The notes under the pieces were generated by a model. It did not search any database and was not told the origin of the DNA. It saw nothing but the letters and a program-made list of their open reading frames with translations. Below are positions 17,477-24,522 of a stretch of DNA of 64,000 nt, piece by piece. The DNA lies in the NCBI GenBank assembly GCA_041394705.1, contig JAWKHS010000015.1, positions 62,001 to 126,000 on the forward strand, read 5' to 3'. A program made the position numbers and the translations under genes. Each line of letters starts with the position of its first letter. Within the stretch, counting starts at the first letter, position 1. Source of the stretch: Vicinamibacterales bacterium. GTDB taxonomy: Bacteria > Acidobacteriota > Vicinamibacteria > Vicinamibacterales > UBA2999.

Positions 17477-18025
17477 ATGCCGCGATACATCGCCTTCCTG
17501 CGGGCCGTGAACGTCGGTGGACGCGTCGTGAAGATGGACGCGCTCAGGGCCCTCTTCGAACGCTCGGGTTTCGACGACGTCCAGACGTTCATCCAGAGCG
17601 GCAACGTGGCCTTCTCGGCGAAGGCGCGGGCGACGGCGCCGCTCGAGCGTGCGATCGAGGCACGCCTCGCCGACGCTCTCGGCTACGACGTGCCCACGTT
17701 CGTGCGTTCGCCGTCGGAGGTCCTTGGCGTCATCGACCGGCCGGCGTTTCCGGGGCGGCGCGTGGCGCCAGATGGCTCGCTGCACATCGGCTTCCTGAAG
17801 GGCCCGCTCGACGAGGCGGCCCGCGTGCGGCTGGCCGCCCTGAACACGGAGCAGTACCGCTTCGAGGCGGCCGGCCGCGAGGTCTACTGGCTGATCCAGA
17901 CGAAGATGAGCGTCCTGAAGATCCGCCCGGCCCAGATCGAACGCGCGCTCGGCGGCCCGACGACGTTCCGGTCGCACCTGTCGCTCACGAAGCTCGCGGC
18001 CAGGCACTGCGGTCCGGGCTGCTAG
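17477..18025 (+). CDS. DUF1697 domain-containing protein
   Basis: The 182-residue cytoplasmic protein matches DUF1697 over its whole length. It opens with the family signature MPRYIAFLRAVNVGG, followed by LFERSGFDDVQTFIQSGNV near residue 30 and the C-terminal block ERALGGPTTFRSHLSLTKLA. Function is unknown. The start at 17477 follows family conservation. An ATG at 17441 has an AAGGG just before it and would add 12 residues, so the true start is open. Confidence 0.8.
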   Translation: MPRYIAFLRAVNVGGRVVKMDALRALFERSGFDDVQTFIQSGNVAFSAKARATAPLERAIEARLADALGYDVPTFVRSPSEVLGVIDRPAFPGRRVAPDGSLHIGFLKGPLDEAARVRLAALNTEQYRFEAAGREVYWLIQTKMSVLKIRPAQIERALGGPTTFRSHLSLTKLAARHCGPGC

Positions 18026-18060
18026 TCCTCGCCCGGTCGTGCCGCCCGCCGCAGGGCGCG

Positions 18061-18804
18061 TCAGAGCCAGCCTCGCAGCCGGTAGTACGCGTAGCCGACG
18101 TATTCGTGCATGGCCTCGGTGATGCCGGCCAGGGCGTACACGGACGGCAGGAACGTGATGGCCTGGCCGGGCCAGCGGTCGTCCGGATTCACGGGCCGGC
18201 GGTAGTCGGTGGGCGCCGGGACGACGGTGAGATCGGGGCAGGCCTTCCGGAAGACCCCCATCGCGCGTGGCATGTGCGTGGCGGAGGTGACGAGGAGGAT
18301 GCGCGAGATGCCGTCGCCCTTCAGCAGGGGGCAGAGGTTGACCGCGTGGTCGTGGGTGTCGAACGAGGCGGTCTCGCTCGTGACCGCTTCGCGCGGCAGG
18401 CCGAGGTCCACGAGGAACGCCGCCATGTTCCTGGCGATACCGGCGCCCGTGCAGATGACACGCGGCGCGGCGCCGTGCCGGTAGAGCAGCGCCCCGTAGA
18501 TCAGGCGATCGCCCGCGTCGTTCAGGTCGAGCGACGGGCGGGGCCAGAAGGGCATCCGCTCGCCCCCGCTCAGGACGACGATGGCCTGGGCCTTCACCGA
18601 CCCGTCCGGAGGCAGGTACTGCAGCTCGAGTCCGCGGATGATGGCCGTCGCCACCCAGCCGTTGCTGCCGAGGAGCACCACCGTGAGGGCCGCCGCGGCG
18701 AGACCGCGCCGGAGCGGCCGGCGCCGGACCAGCCGTGACGCGAGCCCGAGGCCGAGGGCCGCCGACAGCGGGTTCAGGAGGGCGAGCAGGACGGCATACA
18801 GCAC
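18061..18804 (-). CDS. YdcF/SanA-like DUF218 membrane protein
   Basis: The 247-residue protein has two N-terminal membrane helices (about 1-25 and 33-50) and a DUF218 domain. Recognisable segments are AIVVLSGGERMP, RLIYGALLYRHG, VICTGAG, SFDTHDHAVN and LVTSATHMPRAMGVFRKA. YdcF/SanA-type proteins are linked to envelope integrity and may bind nucleotide-like ligands, but no reaction is established. The gene begins 34 bases after the pntB stop, so it may be read from the pnt transcript. Confidence 0.82.
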   Translation of the reverse strand: MLYAVLLALLNPLSAALGLGLASRLVRRRPLRRGLAAAALTVVLLGSNGWVATAIIRGLELQYLPPDGSVKAQAIVVLSGGERMPFWPRPSLDLNDAGDRLIYGALLYRHGAAPRVICTGAGIARNMAAFLVDLGLPREAVTSETASFDTHDHAVNLCPLLKGDGISRILLVTSATHMPRAMGVFRKACPDLTVVPAPTDYRRPVNPDDRWPGQAITFLPSVYALAGITEAMHEYVGYAYYRLRGWL

Positions 18805-18838
18805 GACGGTCCCTCCAGGCGCGGCGGACGCTCGCGCC

Positions 18839-20227
18839 CTAGCGGAGGTCCGCCAGCACCGCGTCCACCATCTTCTTCGCGTCGCCGAAGAGCATGCGCG
18901 TGTTGTCGAGGAAGAACAGCGGGTTCTCGACGCCGGCGTAGCCGCTGGCCATGCCGCGCTTCATCACGATGCAGACCTTGGCCTTCCACACCTCCAGCAC
19001 CGGCATGCCGTAGATGGGGCTCGACGTGTCGTCGAGCGCGCCGGGGTTCACGATGTCGTTGGCGCCGATCACCAGGACCGCGTCGGTCTCGGGGAAGTCG
19101 TCGTTGATCTCCTCCATCTCGAGGACGATGTCGTACGGCACCTTGGCTTCGGCCAGCAGGACGTTCATGTGGCCGGGCAGGCGGCCGGCCACCGGGTGGA
19201 TGGCGAAGCGCACGTTGGCGCCCTTGTCGCGCAGGATCTTGGTGACCTCGTACAGCGGGTACTGGGCCTGCGCGACGGCCATACCGTAACCCGGCACGAT
19301 CACCACGTTCTTGGCTTCCTGGAGGATGTCGGCCGTCTCCTTGGCCGTGACGCTCTTGACCTCGCCCTGCGGCTCGCCGCTGCCCTTGGCCGGGGCCGCC
19401 CCTTCCTCGGCGCCGAACCCGCCGAAGATGACGCTCAGGAACGAGCGGTTCATCGCCTTGCACATGATGTAGCTGAGGATCGCGCCGCTCGAGCCCACGA
19501 GCGCGCCCGTGATGATGAGCAGGTCGTTGTTCAGCATGAACCCGGCGGCCGCCGCGGCCCATCCCGAGTAGCTGTTCAGCATCGACACGACGACGGGCAT
19601 GTCCGCGCCGCCGATGGCCATCACCAGGTGCACGCCGAGCACGCCGGCGACGGCGGTCGTGAGCAGCAGGGGCGTGAGCGTGGGGTGGCCCAGGAACTGC
19701 GAGCCGAACCAGAGGCAGGTGCCCACCATGGCCAGGTTCAACAGATGGCGGCCGGGCAGCAGGAGCGGCTTGCTGCCGATGAGGCCCTGCAGCTTGCCGA
19801 AGGCGACGACCGACCCGGTGAAGGTGACGGCGCCGACGAACACGCCGACGAAGGTCTCGATGTAGTGGATCGTGGCGGCCACGCCCTCGTGCACGGCCAT
19901 CGGGTCCAGCGTGCCGCCGAGGCCGACGAGCACCGCGGCGGCGCCGACGAAGCTGTGGAGGATCGCGACCAGCTGCGGCATCGAGGTCATCTCGACGCGC
20001 GCGGCGAGCGTGGCTCCGATCGCGGTGCCGACGGCCATCGCGCCGGCGAGCACCGGATAGCCGCCCGCCCGCGGGCTGAGCGCCGTGGCGACCGCGGCGA
20101 TGATCATGCCGGCGATGCCGTAGAGGTTGCCGCGGGCCGCCGTGACCTGCGCGGACAGGCCGCTCAGGCTCAGGATGAAGAGGATGCCCGCGACGAGGTA
20201 CGCAACGGTAATGAGGGTTTCAGGCAC
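18839..20227 (-). CDS. pntB: NAD(P) transhydrogenase subunit beta
   Basis: The membrane subunit with domain II and the NADP(H)-binding domain III of the proton-translocating transhydrogenase. It drives NADPH formation from NADH using the proton gradient. Of 462 residues, about 1-270 are hydrophobic helices. The C-terminal domain III carries VPGYGMAVAQAQYPLYEV, AIHPVAGRLPGHMNVLLAEA and VLVIGANDIVNPGAL, the NADP-binding signatures. GTG start 20227, 18 bases after the pntA stop, with GAGGA ahead. Length matches E. coli PntB. Confidence 0.95.
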   Translation of the reverse strand: MPETLITVAYLVAGILFILSLSGLSAQVTAARGNLYGIAGMIIAAVATALSPRAGGYPVLAGAMAVGTAIGATLAARVEMTSMPQLVAILHSFVGAAAVLVGLGGTLDPMAVHEGVAATIHYIETFVGVFVGAVTFTGSVVAFGKLQGLIGSKPLLLPGRHLLNLAMVGTCLWFGSQFLGHPTLTPLLLTTAVAGVLGVHLVMAIGGADMPVVVSMLNSYSGWAAAAAGFMLNNDLLIITGALVGSSGAILSYIMCKAMNRSFLSVIFGGFGAEEGAAPAKGSGEPQGEVKSVTAKETADILQEAKNVVIVPGYGMAVAQAQYPLYEVTKILRDKGANVRFAIHPVAGRLPGHMNVLLAEAKVPYDIVLEMEEINDDFPETDAVLVIGANDIVNPGALDDTSSPIYGMPVLEVWKAKVCIVMKRGMASGYAGVENPLFFLDNTRMLFGDAKKMVDAVLADLR

Positions 20228-20245
20228 GACCGGTCCTCGACAGCC

Positions 20246-21793
20246 CTAGCGGCGGAACATCCGCAGCATGCGCTGCGTGACCATGAAACCGCCGACGATG
20301 TTGATCGTGGCGAGGAGAATCGCGCTCGCGCCCAGGACCGTCATGAGCGACCCGGTCGGCCCCGTGATCTGCAGCATGCCGCCCACGAGGATGATGCCGC
20401 TGATGGCGTTGGTGACGCTCATGAGGGGCGTGTGCAGGGCGGGCGTCACGTTCCAGATCACCTGCCAGCCGATGACGCAGGCCAGCGCGAAGACCGTGAA
20501 GTGTGCCAGGAACTCGCTGGGGGCCGTGAGGCCCAGGCCCGTGAGCAGCACCGCGGCGACGAGCGCCGCGACGGCCGACCCCGTGCCCCCGGCCGGGGCC
20601 TCCGCGGCGCCGTGCCCATGGCCCGCCTTCGCCGCCTGCGGCGGCTTCGGCGCGGCGGCTTGCGCCTTCGGCGCCTCCTTCTTCGGCGGCGGCCACATCA
20701 GCTGGCCGTTGCGCAGCACCAGGGCGCCCCGCACGACCTCGTCGTTCTCGTCGATCCGGTAGTTCTTGGCCCCGCCCATGTCCGTGAGCAGGTGCACGAG
20801 GTTGTTGCCGTAGAGGAAGCTGGCGGTCGGCGCGAGGCGGCTCGGGAGGTCGGTGTAGCCGATGACGTGCACGCCGTGCGCGTCCACGACCTGGCCCGGC
20901 ACCGTGCACTCGCAGTTGCCGCCGTTCTCGGCCGCCAGGTCGACGATGACCGAGCCGCGCTTCATCGACCGGACCATCTCGTCGGTGATGAGCTTCGGCG
21001 CCGGCTTGTTGGGGATGAGCGCCGTCGTGACGATGATGTCGACGTCCTTCGCCTGGGCGGCGAACATCTCCATCTCGGCCTTGATGAAGGCCGGGCTCAT
21101 CTCCTTCGCGTAGCCGCCGGCGCCCTCGCCGGCCTCCTCGACGTCGAGCTCGATGAACTCGGCGCCCATGCTCTTGACCTGGTCCTTCACCGCCGCCCGC
21201 GTGTCGAACGCGCGCACGATGGCGCCCAGGCCGCGGGCCGCGCCGATGGCCGCGAGGCCGGCGACGCCGGCCCCGATGACCAGGACCTTCGCGGCCGGCA
21301 CCTTGCCGGCGGCCGTCATCTGGCCGGTGAAGAACCGCCCGTAGAAGCCGGCCGCCTCCACGACCGCGCGGTAGCCGGCGATGTTGGCCATCGACGACAG
21401 GGCGTCCATCTTCTGGGCGCGGGTGATCCGGGGCACCTGGTCCATGGCGATGGCGTCGACCTTGCGCGCCGCCAGCCGGTCCACGATGTCGGTGTTCTTG
21501 CCCGGCCACAGGAAGCTGATGAGCAGCGCCCCTGGCTTCAGCCGGTCCACCTCACCTGGCGAGGGCGGCTGCACCTTGAGCAGGATGTCGGCGCCGCCCC
21601 AGAGCGCCGCCGCGTCCGGGACCACCGTGGCCCCCGCCTTGACGTAGGCGTCGTCGGCAAAGGCGGCCAGCAGGCCCGCCTGCGACTCCACCTGCACGTC
21701 GAACCCCATCCCCACGAGCTTCGTGACGGTCTCCGGCGTCGCCGCGACCCGCCGCTCGCCCGGCCAGCTTTCCTTCGGAACCCCTACCACCAT
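20246..21793 (-). CDS. pntA: NAD(P) transhydrogenase subunit alpha
   Basis: The NAD(H)-binding subunit of the proton-pumping transhydrogenase. The 515-residue product begins VVGVPKESWPGERRVAATPE, the usual N-terminus of domain I. The Rossmann motif is VLVIGAGVAGLAAIGAARGL at about residues 170-190. Then come an Ala/Pro/Lys-rich linker (about 375-410) and a C-terminal membrane part with several helices. This is the single-chain alpha form, not the split PntAA/PntAB form. ATG 21793 is chosen because GGAAGG sits about 10 bases upstream; the GTG at 21802 is too close to that site. Operon with pntB. Confidence 0.94.
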   Translation of the reverse strand: MVVGVPKESWPGERRVAATPETVTKLVGMGFDVQVESQAGLLAAFADDAYVKAGATVVPDAAALWGGADILLKVQPPSPGEVDRLKPGALLISFLWPGKNTDIVDRLAARKVDAIAMDQVPRITRAQKMDALSSMANIAGYRAVVEAAGFYGRFFTGQMTAAGKVPAAKVLVIGAGVAGLAAIGAARGLGAIVRAFDTRAAVKDQVKSMGAEFIELDVEEAGEGAGGYAKEMSPAFIKAEMEMFAAQAKDVDIIVTTALIPNKPAPKLITDEMVRSMKRGSVIVDLAAENGGNCECTVPGQVVDAHGVHVIGYTDLPSRLAPTASFLYGNNLVHLLTDMGGAKNYRIDENDEVVRGALVLRNGQLMWPPPKKEAPKAQAAAPKPPQAAKAGHGHGAAEAPAGGTGSAVAALVAAVLLTGLGLTAPSEFLAHFTVFALACVIGWQVIWNVTPALHTPLMSVTNAISGIILVGGMLQITGPTGSLMTVLGASAILLATINIVGGFMVTQRMLRMFRR

Positions 21794-21928
21794 GAACGAC
21801 ACGCCTTCCTTCGCTGCCTTGCGCGCCCGCTGCTAGGATCAACAATCGTCGTCGACGAACCGTCGCTCCACCAGCGGCGCCCACATTCTATGTGGTCGCC
21901 AGCGGATTCTGACCACTTCGGTACGCGT

Positions 21929-22885
21929 ATGCCCTTCTCTGCGACGCCCGCGACCCGCCGTGCCGCCCTCGCCCTGGCGGGCCTGCTGTGCGGCGCCGCC
22001 GCCCCGTACGCCGGCCAGGCCCCGCGGCCGGTCGACGCGAACCCGGCGGACGGCATCGCCATGCTGGCCACGATCACGCGGCTGTCCGCCGACGACATGG
22101 CCGGCCGGGCGGCCGGGTCGGAGGGTGGCAGATCGGCGCGTGCCTACATCGAGTCGCGCCTGACGGCCCTCGGGATTCCTGCCGCCGGCCCGTCCGGATT
22201 CGAGGCGCCCTTCGCGTTCACGACGAAGGCCGGCGCGTCCGTGTCGGGCGTCAACCTGGTCGCCCGGTGCGCCGGCCGGCGGCCCGACGCCCCGGCCATC
22301 GTCGTCTCGGCCCACTACGACCACCTGGGCGTGCGGGACGGCCGCATCTACCACGGCGCCGACGACAACGCGTCGGGCGTGGCGCTGCTGCTCCTCGTCG
22401 CCGAGCGGTGCCGGCGGGAGCCCTTCGACCATCCGCTGCTCGTCGCCTTCTTCGATGCCGAGGAGCAGGGACTCCAGGGCGCACGGGCGTTCGTGCAGTC
22501 GCCGCCGATCCCGGCCACCCGCATCGCCCTCGACGTCAACTTCGACATGGTGAGCCGGAGCGACGCCAACGAGATCTACGTGGCCGGGCCCGGACGCTGG
22601 CCCGCCCTCGGCCCCGTGCTCCGCGCCGCCCTGGCCGGCGGGCCCGTGACGGTCAGGTTCGGACACGACACCGGCGGGGGCCACGACGACTGGACGACGC
22701 AGTCGGACCACGGCGCCTTCCACGCCGCCGGGATTCCGTTCGTCTACTTCGGCGTGGAGGATCACGCCGACTACCACCAGCCCACCGACACGGCGGACAA
22801 GATCTCGCCCCGGTTCCTGAGCGGCGTGGCCGCCACCGTCCTCCGGGCGTTGGCCGCGCTGGACGGCCTCGACGCCTACAAGTAG
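21929..22885 (+). CDS. Secreted M28 family zinc peptidase (short form)
   Basis: The 318-residue exported peptidase has a signal peptide at about 1-30 (AALALAGLLCGAAAPYAGQA) and then a compact M28 domain. Zinc and catalytic motifs in order are VVSAHYDHLG, YHGADDNASGVAL, AFFDAEEQGLQGA, VNFDMVSRSDAN and EDHADYHQPTDTADKI. It lacks the PA-like insert of the other M28 protein in the window. ATG 21929 gives a clean signal peptide; an upstream in-frame ATG at 21890 has none. The next gene starts 7 bases after the stop. Confidence 0.88.
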   Translation: MPFSATPATRRAALALAGLLCGAAAPYAGQAPRPVDANPADGIAMLATITRLSADDMAGRAAGSEGGRSARAYIESRLTALGIPAAGPSGFEAPFAFTTKAGASVSGVNLVARCAGRRPDAPAIVVSAHYDHLGVRDGRIYHGADDNASGVALLLLVAERCRREPFDHPLLVAFFDAEEQGLQGARAFVQSPPIPATRIALDVNFDMVSRSDANEIYVAGPGRWPALGPVLRAALAGGPVTVRFGHDTGGGHDDWTTQSDHGAFHAAGIPFVYFGVEDHADYHQPTDTADKISPRFLSGVAATVLRALAALDGLDAYK

Positions 22886-22892
22886 CGCCGCC

Positions 22893-23798
22893 GTGGCCAC
22901 GCCGTCCATGTCCGCCCCGCCCGCGCGGCCGGGCCTCTCTGCCCTGAAACCCGCGCTCGATCGGCTCTACGACGGGTTCAACGTGGTCCATTCCACGCGC
23001 GACCCGATCTGGACGGTCCGCCGCTTCGCCGACCCCGCCGATCGGGAGGTCGTCGCCTTCCTGGCGTCGGCGCTGGCGTTCGGCCGCGTGCAGAGCGTGC
23101 TGCAGACGGTGGACGCCGTGCTCGCGGTCATGGGGCCGTCGCCCGCCGCGTTCCTCCACGCGTTCACCCCGGCGCAGGCGACCGCGTTCGAGGGCCTGGG
23201 CCATCGCTGGATCCGGAGCCGCGACCTGGCAGCGCTGGCGTGGCTGCTGCACCAGATGCTCGAGCGGACCGGATCGCTCGAGGGCTTCTTCGCCGCCGGG
23301 CACGATCCGGCGGCCGCGTCGATCGAGGGCGGCCTGGAGTCGTTCTCCACACGCGCGCTGGCGCTCGACCTGGCCGCCGTCTACGGGCGCCGCCGGCCGA
23401 CGCCGGGCGTCGCGTACTTCTTCTCGCGCCCCTCGTCGGGCGGCGCGTGCAAGCGCCTCAACCTGTTCCTCCGATGGGTGGTCCGGCGCGATGCCGTGGA
23501 CCTGGGGTTGTGGCGGGCCGTGACCCCGGCGCAGCTCGTCGTGCCGCTCGACACGCACATCATCCGCGTCGGGCGCTGCCTGGGGCTGACCCGCCGGACG
23601 AGCCCCGGCTGGAAGATGGCCGTGGACATCACGACCACGTTGCGGCAGCTCCATCCTGGCGACCCCGTGCGCTACGACTTCTCGATGTGCCACCTGGGGA
23701 TGATGGGCGCCTGCGGCTTCGGCACCACGAGGACGAGCGCCCAGTGCCCGCTGGGCGCCGTCTGCCGGCCCCGCCGGTCCGGGAGGTCGCGGACGTGA
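22893..23798 (+). CDS. TIGR02757 (DUF2400) family protein
   Basis: The 301-residue cytoplasmic protein of the TIGR02757 family has unknown activity. Family landmarks are FLASALAFGRVQSVLQ, the central CKRLNLFLRWVVRRD (fully conserved in the family), VPLDTHIIRVGRCLGLTRR, and a C-terminal Cys cluster (FSMCHLGMMGACG ... CPLGAVCRP). Helix-hairpin-helix-like spacing with clustered cysteines recalls DNA-glycosylase relatives with an Fe-S loop, but that is inference. GTG 22893 is used; ATG 22908 is equally possible. It overlaps greB by four bases (GTGA). Confidence 0.85.
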   Translation: MATPSMSAPPARPGLSALKPALDRLYDGFNVVHSTRDPIWTVRRFADPADREVVAFLASALAFGRVQSVLQTVDAVLAVMGPSPAAFLHAFTPAQATAFEGLGHRWIRSRDLAALAWLLHQMLERTGSLEGFFAAGHDPAAASIEGGLESFSTRALALDLAAVYGRRRPTPGVAYFFSRPSSGGACKRLNLFLRWVVRRDAVDLGLWRAVTPAQLVVPLDTHIIRVGRCLGLTRRTSPGWKMAVDITTTLRQLHPGDPVRYDFSMCHLGMMGACGFGTTRTSAQCPLGAVCRPRRSGRSRT

Positions 23799-24343
23799 AG
23801 AGCGGGTTCATCCGGCGGCCGAAGGGGCTCACGACGGGGAGCGCGAGCGACTCGGCGGCGCCTCCCGTGAAGAACTACATCACGCCGGGCGGGCACCGGC
23901 GGCTGAGCGAGGAGCTCGCCCGTCTGTGGAAGGTGGACCGCCCGAAGCTCGTGGAGACGGTGGCCTGGGCGGCCGCCAACGGCGACCGGTCCGAGAACGC
24001 CGACTACCAGTATGGGAAGCGCAAGCTGCGCGAGGTGGACCGCCGCATCCGCTTCCTCTCCAAGCGTCTCGACACCGCACTCGTGGTGGACAACGCCGGC
24101 AAGCGCCACGACCGGGTGTTCTTCGGTGCGACCGTGACCTACCAGGTGGCGTCGGGCGGGGAGAAGACCGTGACGATCGTCGGCGTGGACGAGCTCGACG
24201 CCGGCGCCGAGCGGGTGTCCTGGCGCTCGCCCCTGGCGACGGCGCTCCTGAAGGCGCGGGTGGACGACGTCGTGACGCTGCGAACCCCGCGAGGCCCCGA
24301 GCGGCTCACGGTCGTCGACATCCGCTACGACGCGCAGGACTAG
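23795..24343 (+). CDS. greB: Transcription elongation factor GreB
   Basis: Rescues backtracked RNA polymerase by stimulating cleavage of the 3' end of the transcript. The 182-residue protein has an N-terminal coiled coil with the family block NYITPGGHRRLSEELARL and the tip region NGDRSENADYQYGKRKLREV, whose acidic residues reach the polymerase active site. An FKBP-like C-terminal domain (FFGATVTYQV ... WRSPLATALL) follows. The wording of the coiled-coil motif is GreB rather than GreA. The GTG start overlaps the TIGR02757 stop and has GGGAGG 8 bases upstream. Confidence 0.93.
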   Translation: MKSGFIRRPKGLTTGSASDSAAPPVKNYITPGGHRRLSEELARLWKVDRPKLVETVAWAAANGDRSENADYQYGKRKLREVDRRIRFLSKRLDTALVVDNAGKRHDRVFFGATVTYQVASGGEKTVTIVGVDELDAGAERVSWRSPLATALLKARVDDVVTLRTPRGPERLTVVDIRYDAQD

Positions 24344-24415
24344 CCGGGCGCATGCCCGGCGAGTGGCGCGCTGGTCCGGTCGCCGCGCAGATGCCTCCTT
24401 CCTCCGGCTTCCCCA

Positions 24416-24446
24416 GGCAGTGGCTCGGTCTCGCCGAGCCACTGCC
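24416..24446. terminator. Strong hairpin between greB and the glycosyltransferase cluster
   Basis: A perfect 13 bp stem (GGCAGTGGCTCGG with its exact complement) and a TCTCG loop lie between two convergent transcription units. No T tract follows on either strand, yet it is the longest perfect stem in this intergenic space, so a two-way terminator is likely. Confidence 0.6.
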
Positions 24447-24522
24447 CGCCAACTGACGCTGTACGATCATCTCCGCCGGACGAAGGGCGCATCCCCGCGC
24501 CGACGCGTGCGGACCGCGGGCG

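Noticed and set aside
18581..22885. A 1434-codon plus-strand open frame
   Set aside because: Most of it is antisense to pntAB and is rich in Arg, His, Ala and Gly as expected from GC-rich complement. Only the last 318 codons, the M28 peptidase, have family motifs.
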